A stretch of DNA of 11,183 nt from Gammaproteobacteria bacterium (GCA_027297845.1 JAPUHG010000055.1:1-11183); one strand, 5' to 3'; positions 1-7,105 are shown, numbered from the stretch's first letter. Numbers and translations: made by a program. Notes: generated by a model from the letters alone, not told the origin.

Positions 1-126
1 GCATTGTATTTTGTTGCGACCGGGGCAGGTGATGGAAGTCATCACTTTTCTGCCACACTTGAAGAGCACAACCAGGCCGTCCAGGATTATCTGCGGCAGC
101 TCAGACAAAACAGGAAGAAACCATGA
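1..126 (+). CDS. mltG: Endolytic murein transglycosylase MltG, C-terminal end only (partial)
   Basis: Reading from base 1 in frame 1 gives 41 codons and a TGA at 124-126. The peptide contains LYFVATGAGDGSHHFSATLE followed by EHNQAVQDYLR, which resembles the end of MltG (YceG family: LYFVA..G.G.H.F..TLEEHN). MltG is an inner-membrane lytic transglycosylase that cuts nascent glycan strands; the catalytic part lies to the left of this window. The stop overlaps the tmk start as ATGA, so the two are probably translationally coupled. The mltG-tmk-holB-pilZ order known from Pseudomonas supports the call. What is seen is only a short tail; the identification rests on that motif and the synteny. Confidence 0.82.
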   Translation, partial: ALYFVATGAGDGSHHFSATLEEHNQAVQDYLRQLRQNRKKP

Positions 127-749
127 TCGGCCGGATGATTACGCTGGAAGGCCTCGAGGGCGTTGGCAAATCGACAAACATGGAGTTTGTTCGACGCAGG
201 CTTGAGGCTGCAGGAATCGACGTGGATGAAACACGGGAACCGGGCGGCACGCTGCTGGCGGAGAAAATTCGCGATCTGGTTCTGGACACGGCCGATGAGC
301 CGTTGCCTGATCTTTGTGAGTTGTTGTTAATTTTTGCCGCGCGCTCCGCACACCTGGAAAATCGTATCAGGCCGTCTCTGGATCATGGTCGCTGGGTGTT
401 ATGCGATCGCTTTATCGATGCGACTTATGCTTATCAGGGGGGTGGGCGAGGGCTTCCCATGGAGATAATCGTGCGACTTGAGGATTGGGTGCAGTCGGGC
501 CTGAAACCTGACCTGACGATTCTTTTGGATACCCCGATCGAAATCGGACTGGAGAGAATTCGTGAGCGTGGCGGTAGCGACCGTTTCGAAAGCCAGCGTC
601 TTGAATTCTTCCAACGGGCGCGCGAAGTTTATCTTTCCCGGGCCGAACAGGAACCGGAAAGATGCGTGGTCGTCGATGCCAGCCGACCGCTGGCCCAGGT
701 GCAAGATGACCTGGCGAAGATCATTGATTTGTATTTAAGTAATTTCTAA
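123..749 (+). CDS. tmk: Thymidylate kinase (dTMP kinase)
   Basis: This 208-residue cytoplasmic enzyme phosphorylates dTMP to dTDP with ATP, the step that commits thymidylate to dTTP. The P-loop GLEGVGKST is at residues 10-18, the dTMP-binding REPGG at 39-43, the DR motif (DRFIDATYAYQGGGRG) at 95-110 and an arginine-containing LID segment (RERGGSDRFE) at about 147-156, all in the order expected for bacterial Tmk. Length matches the family (about 205-215). The ATG at 123 has a Shine-Dalgarno-like aggaag at 112-117; a second in-frame ATG at 135 is possible but lacks this spacing. The start overlaps the mltG stop by four bases, and holB follows after 18 bp, which suggests one transcript. Nothing unusual is seen in the protein. 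Confidence 0.97.
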   Translation: MIGRMITLEGLEGVGKSTNMEFVRRRLEAAGIDVDETREPGGTLLAEKIRDLVLDTADEPLPDLCELLLIFAARSAHLENRIRPSLDHGRWVLCDRFIDATYAYQGGGRGLPMEIIVRLEDWVQSGLKPDLTILLDTPIEIGLERIRERGGSDRFESQRLEFFQRAREVYLSRAEQEPERCVVVDASRPLAQVQDDLAKIIDLYLSNF

Positions 750-767
750 TAAGATTAAAGTAACTAA

Positions 768-1778
768 TTGAAAAATATAGATAATCATGTTTATTTCTGG
801 CAAGAAGCGAGCTGGGCACAGCTAACCGGCGCCTGGGGCCAAAACCGTATGCCCCATGGTTTGCTGTTAGCGGGGCCGGCTGGCCTGGGTAAGCCCCAAT
901 TTGCTCGGCGGTTAGCCGAATTCGTGATGTGCCAGGATCCAAAGCCCAGCCAAAGGCCCTGTGGCGACTGTAAAGGCTGCTCGTTGATGACAGGCGGTAG
1001 CCATCCTGACTTTCGCTGGGTATCGGTGCCGGAGGATCGCAAGACCATTGGTATCGACCAGGCTCGCGACATCGTTGACTGGATGCGCATGACCTGTTTC
1101 CAGTCAGGTTACAAGGTTGTGGTTTTCGATGACGCCGACATGGTGACTGTGGAGGCCGCCAACAGCCTGCTCAAGACGCTGGAGGAGCCTGCCGGTGCAT
1201 CCTTACTGATGCTAATATCGAAGCGACCTGATGCTCTGTTGGCGACGATTCGCAGCCGGTGCCAGCTGGTCAAGTTTTGCAGGCCGGAGCGGGAAGCCGC
1301 TTTGCGTTGGCTGAAGACCCAGGACGACGGCGTAGCCTGGCCGCGTCTGCTCTTTCTGGCAAACGGAGCGCCGCTGCGTGCGCTGGCCATGCACCGAGAC
1401 GGGTTCGCGGAGACCGATCGGCGTTTCAGCGCAGATCTTTCCGCTATTATCAGCGGGTCAAAGGATCCGGTTATCGTGTCACTCGAGTGGCAAAAGTATC
1501 CACACGCCGTATGGCTGGAGTGGTTGCAAACAGTGGTCTTGGGGCTGATTAGGGCACGTGCGGCTGAGCCGGTCAAAAGCCAGGAATGTGAACCAGTCCA
1601 CTTGATTCCAAATGCGGTTAACATAAACTTGGGCAGGTTGTATGGCTACCTGGATGACCTGGTAGCAGCCCGTCAACGGTCTGAACGCGGTGCTTTGCGA
1701 ACCGATTTGATGACCGCGGCAATACTGATACCGTGGGCCTGTGGCCTGAAGTACCGACCGATATACCAGGATTATTGA
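768..1778 (+). CDS. holB: DNA polymerase III subunit delta' (clamp loader)
   Basis: Delta' is part of the clamp-loader complex that places the beta sliding clamp on primed DNA. Of 336 residues, the N-terminal AAA+ module holds a Walker A-like GPAGLGKP at 36-43, a zinc module with Cys55, Cys65, Cys68 and Cys71, FDDADMVTVEAANSLLKTLE at 120-139, and the SRC motif (IRSRCQ) at 161-166, all hallmarks of delta'. The Walker A has Pro43 where ATP-binding relatives have Ser/Thr, in keeping with delta' being a non-hydrolysing subunit. The start is a TTG: an in-frame TAA directly precedes it (765-767), and the next in-frame ATG (849) would cut off the conserved segment before PHGLLLAG. No strong ribosome-binding site is seen, so expression may depend on coupling to tmk 18 bp upstream. 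pilZ follows after one base. Confidence 0.95.
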   Translation: MKNIDNHVYFWQEASWAQLTGAWGQNRMPHGLLLAGPAGLGKPQFARRLAEFVMCQDPKPSQRPCGDCKGCSLMTGGSHPDFRWVSVPEDRKTIGIDQARDIVDWMRMTCFQSGYKVVVFDDADMVTVEAANSLLKTLEEPAGASLLMLISKRPDALLATIRSRCQLVKFCRPEREAALRWLKTQDDGVAWPRLLFLANGAPLRALAMHRDGFAETDRRFSADLSAIISGSKDPVIVSLEWQKYPHAVWLEWLQTVVLGLIRARAAEPVKSQECEPVHLIPNAVNINLGRLYGYLDDLVAARQRSERGALRTDLMTAAILIPWACGLKYRPIYQDY

Positions 1779-1779
1779 G

Positions 1780-2118
1780 ATGAGCAAACCCGGGTTGTTG
1801 ACCCTGACCATCAAGGATAAGAGTGCCCTGTATCTTGCCTATATGCCTTTTATCGGTAACGGTGGTCTGTTTATCCCCACGGCGAGTAGTTACCGCCTCG
1901 GTGATGAGGTTTTCATGCTGTTGAATCTGATGGGAGAATCCGATCGGATTCCGGTGGCCGGTCGAGTAATCTGGATTACGCCCAAAGGTGCGCAAAGCCG
2001 TCGAACTGCCGGTATCGGCGTACAGTTTAGCGATCAGGATCGCGGCCAGACGCAGAGAAAAATAGAAGAATACCTGGCCGGGGCGCTGGGTGGTGACAAA
2101 GCAACGCACACCATGTGA
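1780..2118 (+). CDS. pilZ: Type IV pilus assembly protein PilZ
   Basis: A 112-residue single-domain PilZ protein, close to the usual length (about 118) of the founding pilus protein. The core includes GNGGLFIPTASSYRLGDEVF (about 26-45), PVAGRVIWITPKGAQ and AGIGVQF, typical of the pilus-type PilZ encoded after holB in Pseudomonas-like genomes. The RxxxR and D/NxSxxG motifs that bind c-di-GMP are absent, as in that subgroup, so it is expected to act through partners (PilB and FimX in characterised species) rather than as a c-di-GMP receptor. The ATG lies one base after the holB stop, with a weak AGG at 1768-1770, so translational coupling is likely. No tatD-like gene follows; instead a 14-bp repeat array begins six bases after the stop. 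Confidence 0.93.
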   Translation: MSKPGLLTLTIKDKSALYLAYMPFIGNGGLFIPTASSYRLGDEVFMLLNLMGESDRIPVAGRVIWITPKGAQSRRTAGIGVQFSDQDRGQTQRKIEEYLAGALGGDKATHTM

Positions 2119-2124
2119 CGAATC

Positions 2125-2230
2125 CCATATTTCAGGGGCCATATTTCAGGGGCCATATTTCAGGGGCCATATTTCAGGGGCCATATTTCAGGGGCCGTAT
2201 TTCAGGGGCCGTATTTCAGGGGCCATATTT
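2125..2230. repeat. 14-bp tandem repeat array (7 full units plus 8 bp)
   Basis: Seven perfectly phased units of CCATATTTCAGGGG start at 2125, 2139, 2153, 2167, 2181, 2195 and 2209. Units 6 and 7 carry the single change CCGTATTTCAGGGG, and a partial eighth unit (CCATATTT) ends at 2230. The array fills half of the 199-bp convergent gap between pilZ and the rhodanese gene. Each junction reads GGGGCC, so every unit brings a G4 run and a self-complementary GGCC. The near-identity of the units implies recent expansion or homogenisation. The function is unknown: candidates are a replication-slippage minisatellite, an array of protein sites, or a structured 3' UTR shared by the convergent transcripts. 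The remaining bases to 2317 hold no terminator I can recognise. Confidence 0.95.
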
Positions 2231-2317
2231 TACGGAAATCAATATCCCGGAACCTTCTCGGATCGACTCGCACAGCGGCGGCCACAGCCATCGTGAAACA
2301 GGCAGCTTAAGTCCGGT

Positions 2318-3373
2318 TTAGTCGTCTTCCGACATCGCCAGTCCATCGCGCAGAACAAAAGCATCGAATCCTCGCTCGTTGAGAATATAGGCGCCGGCCG
2401 AGCTGCGCCGGCCGGTGTCGCAAACAACGACGTACTGTTTGTTTGCGTCAAGTGTACTGAGTTTCAGTCGAATGAAGTAGAGGGGAATGTTGATCGCGTC
2501 GGGCTCATGGAAATTCTCAAATTCGCTGGGCAGACGCACATCCAGCCAGACGCCGCCGTTGCTGACGATTTCATTCCCTTGTTCTTTGCTGACCCATTTC
2601 AGCAAGGGTTCGTTGAGAAGAGACTTAAAGTCTTCCTTGGCGAGTCGCATCAGCGAACCATTGGCAGACATGGTTACGGTTGCGTTTCGCCGCGCATCCG
2701 AAATCAGCGCTTCCTCCCCAAATGTGTCGCCAACCCCAAGATCAGCCAGTTTGATCCCATCCTTATTCAGCGGGGTTTCACGCGTGACGCTGCAGCCGCC
2801 TTTGATAACGACATAGAAAAAATCGCCTTCGTCACCCTGCTTGATGACCACATCGCCGGCTTTGTGATTGACCTGCTGCATGCGCATGAAAATAGCCTGG
2901 ATATTGGCTGGTGGAATCTTGTGGAAAGCCTTGGTTTGTAACAAGGTCAGCATCCAGTCGTCAGAACTGTCCTTGTCGTCACCGCCCAGGCCCAGCTCGT
3001 TGACTTCATAAGAGCCGGTTTGGTCCCAGGTCAACATCACATCCAGCAAATCGCTGTCGATCGCCAGATACTCGACTCGGCTTCTTGCCTTGGCCGTAAC
3101 CCTGCGAGGAATAACGTGAGCAACCGGGTGTTGCGCTTCTTTACTGCCACCTTCGATGATGGTGACTTCCTCGCCACCGGACAGCAGTACCAGTTCACCC
3201 TTGATGACGTAGATTGTTCTTTTCTTCTGGTCACCTTCCTTGAACAGGATCCGGCCAGCCTCCAGCGTGTGGATTGCGGTTTTTTTAACCAGTGATTCCA
3301 GGTTTTCTTTCTGCAGGCCGTCCAGCGGGGACAACCTTTTCAAAATCGCGATAGTGACTGGCTTTTCTTTCAT
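2318..3373 (-). CDS. Cyclic nucleotide-binding-like (x2) and rhodanese domain protein
   Basis: A 351-residue soluble protein with no signal peptide or membrane segment. Residues about 10-115 form a degenerate cNMP-binding-like domain. Residues about 140-255 form a second one with a phosphate-binding cassette (FGEEALISDARRNATV, 218-233) that keeps the FGE and an arginine, so it could bind a cyclic nucleotide or similar ligand. Residues about 265-345 are a rhodanese domain with the active-site loop CDTGRRS, Cys318, so persulfide or sulfur transfer is possible. No helix-turn-helix is visible, so it is not an ordinary CRP-type transcription factor. The ATG at 3371-3373 has only a weak ribosome-binding site. 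The gene is downstream of the thioesterase on the same strand across 133 bp and has its own candidate promoter. The real substrate and ligand are unknown. Confidence 0.88.
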   Translation of the reverse strand: MKEKPVTIAILKRLSPLDGLQKENLESLVKKTAIHTLEAGRILFKEGDQKKRTIYVIKGELVLLSGGEEVTIIEGGSKEAQHPVAHVIPRRVTAKARSRVEYLAIDSDLLDVMLTWDQTGSYEVNELGLGGDDKDSSDDWMLTLLQTKAFHKIPPANIQAIFMRMQQVNHKAGDVVIKQGDEGDFFYVVIKGGCSVTRETPLNKDGIKLADLGVGDTFGEEALISDARRNATVTMSANGSLMRLAKEDFKSLLNEPLLKWVSKEQGNEIVSNGGVWLDVRLPSEFENFHEPDAINIPLYFIRLKLSTLDANKQYVVVCDTGRRSSAGAYILNERGFDAFVLRDGLAMSEDD

Positions 3374-3449
3374 CGTCGCTCGCTTTATGCGTTCCGGGCG
3401 TGTCCTTCACTGAGTTCTTGGCAGCTTGACCGCGTTTGAGAAAAACTGC

Positions 3450-3465
3450 TTTGAAATGCATCACA
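3450..3465. promoter_or_regulatory. Candidate CRP-type binding site
   Basis: On the minus strand the bases read TGTGA-TGCATT-TCAAA, one mismatch from the CRP half-site pattern TGTGA-N6-TCACA, with a symmetric TGCA near the centre. It lies about 75-90 bp upstream of the start codon of the cNMP/rhodanese gene and about 17 bp downstream of the candidate -10. If that promoter is used, a factor bound here would more likely hinder than help transcription. No binding data are available; a single match of this length can occur by chance. Confidence 0.35.
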
Positions 3466-3481
3466 CAATGATAACGCGCGA

Positions 3482-3490
3482 ATTCTAGCA
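3482..3490 (-). promoter_or_regulatory. Candidate extended -10 promoter of the cNMP/rhodanese gene
   Basis: On the minus strand the bases read TGCTAGAAT, an extended -10 (TGnTATAAT, one mismatch in the hexamer). No good -35 hexamer is seen 16-18 bp upstream, which extended -10 promoters tolerate. The same ten bases, TGCTAGAATT, occur upstream of the isocitrate dehydrogenase gene, which strengthens the reading as a promoter element. It would give a 5' leader of about 100 nt. Confidence 0.45.
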
Positions 3491-3506
3491 CGCTGCGGGC
3501 CCATCC

Positions 3507-3920
3507 CTACTGACTTTTCGCTATTTCTTCTGGTATGGGCCTGGGCCGCCTGTCTTCGCCAATATGAACATAAATCATCGTGGCGCTGGCCACAATAAAA
3601 TGGTGATCGGGTGGTTCGCCCGGCCGGTCAACAAACATTTCGACACCGATGGTGATCGAAGTTGTACCGGTCTTGCAGATACGACAATAAAAAGCCACGA
3701 CGTCGCCGACATAAACCGGCCGTATGAACTCGAAATCATCCACAGCGATAGTGACGACATTGCCGCCGGCTCGCTGGTAAGCGAGGTTTCCCCCCGCGAT
3801 ATCGGCATGCGACATCAGCCAGCCACCAAATATGTCGCCCAGCCAGTTGGTGTCCTTGGGCATGGCCAGCATTCTGACCATCGCTTTCCCACGCGGTTTC
3901 TGATCCTGATCGATATTCAT
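3507..3920 (-). CDS. YciA-like acyl-CoA thioesterase (hotdog fold)
   Basis: A 137-residue single hotdog-fold enzyme of the YciA/acyl-CoA hydrolase family, which cleaves acyl-CoA to free acid and CoA in the cytoplasm. The family signature LAMPKDTNWLGDIFGGWLMS spans about 18-37, followed by the likely catalytic Asp40 (ADIAGG) and FIRPVYVGDVVAFY, as in E. coli YciA. Length is normal for the family (about 130-135). The ATG overlaps the stop of the upstream beta-oxidation gene by ATGA (3917-3920), so the two are probably co-translated. This suggests that it trims acyl-CoA intermediates or frees CoA during fatty-acid breakdown. Chain-length specificity cannot be read from the sequence. Confidence 0.9.
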   Translation of the reverse strand: MNIDQDQKPRGKAMVRMLAMPKDTNWLGDIFGGWLMSHADIAGGNLAYQRAGGNVVTIAVDDFEFIRPVYVGDVVAFYCRICKTGTTSITIGVEMFVDRPGEPPDHHFIVASATMIYVHIGEDRRPRPIPEEIAKSQ

Positions 3921-5956
3921 TCGATCGACTCGATGCGACTCCAGGCCTCGTGAGGTTTGAAACGATCGCCATGTTTTTCAGCCAGTTGATTCATTGTTGC
4001 AATGATATCGTCGATGCCACGGTTTCTGGCGTAGTGCATCGGTCCGCCGCGGAACGGCGCGAAGCCCGTACCAAAGATGACGCCGGCGTCGAGTAAATCC
4101 AGATCCTCGATTACTCCTTCGCTCCACAACGCAACCGCAGCGTTTAGCAGCGGCATGAACAGGCGGTCGGTAATATCGTCCGGCGCTTTTTCACCGGCGG
4201 TCTTCGGTTTCACAGGCTTGCCATCCACCCACTTGTAAAATCCCTCGCCGGTTTTCATACCCAGTTTTTTCTCGGCAACCAGTTGTTCCAGGACGGCAGG
4301 GATGGGAGTATCGAACGCCTTACCCAGAATTTGCGAGACGCTGAGCGCCACATCCAGGCCGACGACATCGGATAAATGTACCGGCCCCATCGGCATACCG
4401 AAGGCCAATGCGGCCTTGTCGATCAACGGACCGGCAACACCTTCCTCGGCAATCAATGAAGCTTCTGTCATGTACGGAATTAGCACCCGGTTTACGACAA
4501 AACCCGCGGCGCTGCGACATGGCAGAGGAAGCCGGTCTATACGTCTGGCAAATGCGATACCCTGATTGACTGTCTCTTCGGATGTGCCAGGTTTGCTGAT
4601 TACCTCGACCAGAGGCATCTTCTCGACAGGGTTGAAAAAATGCAGTCCGAACAGGCGGTTTGGATCGGGCAGGTCATCGGACAAGGTTTCCAGCATCAAG
4701 CTGGAGGTGTTGGTGGCCAGCAGGGCATCCGGTTTCATCCGTGGAACAAGGTCGGCATATAGTGCTTTCTTGGCCTCGATGTTTTCGTAAATGGCCTCGA
4801 TGACGAGGTCGGCATCCTCTACGCCCTTGCCATCTACGTCCATTTTCAGCCGGCCAACAGCGGCCTCGAAATCGTCCGCCGTTCGGGTTTTTTTCTCGAA
4901 CAGCTTGCGCGCCTTTTTCAGTGCGGGTTCTACATATTTCTCTTCGCGATCCTGCAAGGTCACATCGATACCGCGCAACGCCGACCACGCGGCGATGCCA
5001 CCACCCATCGTACCGGCGCCGATCACATGGAGCCTTTTTACATTGCTTTTCAACTTGCCGCCCAGCGACTTCATCCGATCCTGGAGCATGAACACCCGGA
5101 TAAGATTCTGCCCGGTATCACTGACCATTTGCCGCGATATCAGTTTTGCCTCGGCTTCATATTGCTCATCGGAAGCGCCGTATTTTTCCCATAGCGCGAT
5201 CATCGCGAACGGACTGGGGTAGTGCTTTGGGTTGGCGCGGGAGGCCACTTGTTTGCGGATCGCCCCGGCCACCAACGAGCGCACCAGTGGCAAATTCATC
5301 AGTTTTTCTTTCAACGGTGGCTGATGTTTCTGTGGCTTTTTGCGAATCAGGTTTTCGGCTGTAGAGCGCATTTCGTCGTCCGGAACCAGCCGGTCAACCA
5401 GACCGATTTTCATCGCTTTGTCAGCGCGCAAAAAACGACCGCTGAGCATCAGGTTCATCGCGGCGCTGACTCCGACGATGCGTACTGTACGCACGGTGCC
5501 GCCAAAACCCGGGTTGATACCCAGCTTGACCTCCGGCAGGCCGATGCTGACCCGGCCATTGTCGGCGGCGACCCGGTAATCGCAAGCCAGCGCCAGTTCG
5601 AGGCCACCACCGAGGGCCAGACCGTTGAGTAGTGCAACGCTGGGGCAGGGCAGGGCCTCGATACGAGCCATTATGTGTTGACCTAGACGGGTCATCTCAA
5701 AAACCATCGGCTCGGTCGCAAGCCTCGTGAACTCCTTGATATCGGCACCGAACACAAAACCGCTTTTTTTACCCGACCAAATGACCAGGCCAGCCGGCGG
5801 CCTGGTCTCCAGCCCGGACAAGTGTTCGCCCAGTTCACGCATGACCGCCTGTGACAGTACATTGGCGCCGGCATCGGCCACATCGATACACAGCCAGGCG
5901 ATATCGTTGCTGTCACGCTCAAGGGTCCAGTTGGCGGCTTTGTTTTCATCTGTCAT
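3917..5956 (-). CDS. Enoyl-CoA hydratase / 3-hydroxyacyl-CoA dehydrogenase, FadB/FadJ-like fusion
   Basis: A 679-residue two-function beta-oxidation enzyme (alpha subunit type). Residues about 10-200 form the crotonase domain, with the oxyanion segment SGFVFGADIKEF at 65-76 and both catalytic glutamates, Glu120 (GGGLELAL) and Glu142 (GLPEVKLG), equivalent to E. coli FadB E119/E139. Residues about 305-490 form the NAD-binding part, with GAGTMGGGIA at 313-322 and the catalytic His439/Glu451 pair in HFFNPVEKMPLVE. The C-terminal dehydrogenase repeats follow. It is somewhat shorter than FadB (729) or FadJ (714); which of the two it functionally matches is unclear. The ATG has a good ribosome-binding site (GGAGAA, 5964-5969 on the plus strand). 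A YciA-like thioesterase overlaps its end; no fadA-like thiolase is in this window. Confidence 0.94.
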   Translation of the reverse strand: MTDENKAANWTLERDSNDIAWLCIDVADAGANVLSQAVMRELGEHLSGLETRPPAGLVIWSGKKSGFVFGADIKEFTRLATEPMVFEMTRLGQHIMARIEALPCPSVALLNGLALGGGLELALACDYRVAADNGRVSIGLPEVKLGINPGFGGTVRTVRIVGVSAAMNLMLSGRFLRADKAMKIGLVDRLVPDDEMRSTAENLIRKKPQKHQPPLKEKLMNLPLVRSLVAGAIRKQVASRANPKHYPSPFAMIALWEKYGASDEQYEAEAKLISRQMVSDTGQNLIRVFMLQDRMKSLGGKLKSNVKRLHVIGAGTMGGGIAAWSALRGIDVTLQDREEKYVEPALKKARKLFEKKTRTADDFEAAVGRLKMDVDGKGVEDADLVIEAIYENIEAKKALYADLVPRMKPDALLATNTSSLMLETLSDDLPDPNRLFGLHFFNPVEKMPLVEVISKPGTSEETVNQGIAFARRIDRLPLPCRSAAGFVVNRVLIPYMTEASLIAEEGVAGPLIDKAALAFGMPMGPVHLSDVVGLDVALSVSQILGKAFDTPIPAVLEQLVAEKKLGMKTGEGFYKWVDGKPVKPKTAGEKAPDDITDRLFMPLLNAAVALWSEGVIEDLDLLDAGVIFGTGFAPFRGGPMHYARNRGIDDIIATMNQLAEKHGDRFKPHEAWSRIESIE

Positions 5957-6034
5957 GGAATGTTCTCCGATAATCGGTTGCAGCCGGGCGGCCTGTCGGC
6001 GGCCAGGGTCGCATGGTTATCGTTGAATCAGTGA

Positions 6035-6062
6035 ATCCTAACAATAAATAGCCGCACTGCAA
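6035..6062 (-). promoter_or_regulatory. Candidate promoter for the beta-oxidation operon
   Basis: On the minus strand a -35-like TTGCAG (6057-6062) and a -10-like TAGGAT (6035-6040) are separated by 16 bp, and the -10 is preceded by TGT, an extended -10 context. The leader would be about 70 nt. I see no clear FadR or PsrA operator. The rest of the 281-bp gap 5957-6237 holds only short AT-rich stretches and a small GCGC-TTT-GCGC hairpin near 6141-6151; no gene is evident there. Confidence 0.4.
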
Positions 6063-6237
6063 CATTGATAATTTCCGTGGCGGTGGCTCTGGTCTATTCA
6101 TGAGCGCAGTAGATTGTAATTCAAAATGTTCAGATTAAAGGCGCAAAGCGCACGTAATAGCCTGGCTAATGCGCAAATTTGCAACACAGAAGCTGGATAT
6201 TTTGGACGCAAGATACGAGTTCATGAGTAGATCAGAG

Positions 6238-6972
6238 CTACCCTATTTCGAAATCGCAGATCAGCGGCAAATGATCTGACAAGCGGACGTTGGGAATCCT
6301 GAAATCCGTGACTTCGATACCCTCGCTATAGAGGATGAAATCGAGTTCCTTGCGGGGCGCACGGCTCGGGTAGGATGGCAAACTCTCGACATTGGCGCTG
6401 CGCAGCCTGGCGGCCTGCATAAACAGGTAAATCTCGTGTTCGCCCCAGAAAGTGTTGAAATCGCCGGCGACGATCACCGGTTTTGGACACCCGCGAACCA
6501 GGTCGTGCAAATGCCGCAGCTGGTAATGTCGATGCCGGTATTTCAACGACAAATGAACCAGGAACACGGCTACCTCTTCCAGTTCCAGCTCGATGATCAG
6601 GCGTTTCACTCCCGTGTCCATGTAGTGAAACCGTTCACCATGTACCCGTGGCGCTGCAAGGAATGCGTTAACCTGTTTGCGGATGATCGGCAGGCTTTTC
6701 TGGATCGATTCTTCGCCGTACTTGCATTGGTAGACGGAGTAGTGGCCAATGGCTTTCGCAATTTGCTCGGCCTGGTTGATCAAACGTGAGCGGATGGAGC
6801 CGGAGTCAACTTCCACCAGGCCAACAATATCCGGATCTTCCGATTTAATGAATTCGGTGATTCGCTTCAGTGTCTCGGGGCTGCCCTTGATATATCCGGC
6901 GCCCGGTACCGGCAGGTTGAATTTCGTCCCGACGCCGACGGCATAGCGGATGTTATATAGAAGCAAGCGCAT
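6238..6972 (-). CDS. Endonuclease/exonuclease/phosphatase family protein
   Basis: A 244-residue protein of the EEP (DNase I-like, metal-dependent phosphoesterase) superfamily. The diagnostic motifs occur in order: NIRY with Asn7, GLVEVD with metal-binding Glu54, HLSL with His140, GDFNTF with Asp171/Asn173, LDFIL with Asp211 and SDHLPL with Asp233/His234. All key catalytic positions appear present, so it is likely active on a phosphodiester or phosphomonoester. The substrate (nucleic acid, phospholipid or small molecule) cannot be told. No signal peptide or membrane helix is seen, so it is probably cytoplasmic. The start has a good site (AGGAG, 6987-6991 on the plus strand). The gene is divergent from the TIR-like gene across 145 bp, so the two may share a control region. 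Confidence 0.9.
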   Translation of the reverse strand: MRLLLYNIRYAVGVGTKFNLPVPGAGYIKGSPETLKRITEFIKSEDPDIVGLVEVDSGSIRSRLINQAEQIAKAIGHYSVYQCKYGEESIQKSLPIIRKQVNAFLAAPRVHGERFHYMDTGVKRLIIELELEEVAVFLVHLSLKYRHRHYQLRHLHDLVRGCPKPVIVAGDFNTFWGEHEIYLFMQAARLRSANVESLPSYPSRAPRKELDFILYSEGIEVTDFRIPNVRLSDHLPLICDFEIG

Positions 6973-7025
6973 GGTTTATTGGGGAACTCCTGGCGGCACT
7001 GCGGGAAGCTGAGGAATACTCCAAT

Positions 7026-7054
7026 ACTCTAGCCCAGTCATGTTGAGGCCACAA
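7026..7054 (-). promoter_or_regulatory. Candidate promoter for the EEP-family gene
   Basis: On the minus strand TTGTGG (7049-7054) and TAGAGT (7026-7031) are spaced by exactly 17 bp. Each hexamer departs from consensus, so this is a modest match. Two AATACTC direct repeats lie just downstream of the -10 (within about 7013-7029) and might be part of an operator. No equally good promoter for the divergent TIR-like gene was found. Confidence 0.35.
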
Positions 7055-7105
7055 CGCCAAAACTGGCCGCGTTGGTAGCTGGTTCGGTACACTATCGCAA
7101 ACAGA

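Noticed and set aside
1109..2142. Two long minus-strand open frames (171 and 174 codons)
   Set aside because: They are antisense to holB and pilZ, whose products are clearly recognised; the peptides show no family motif.
2125..2230. CRISPR array
   Set aside because: The units are 14 bp, directly abutting, with no spacers; no cas gene is present.
2115..2321. Pentapeptide-repeat protein gene across the array
   Set aside because: The translated period is 14 residues, not a multiple of 5; there is no ribosome-binding site, and any frame is open because the unit lacks stops.
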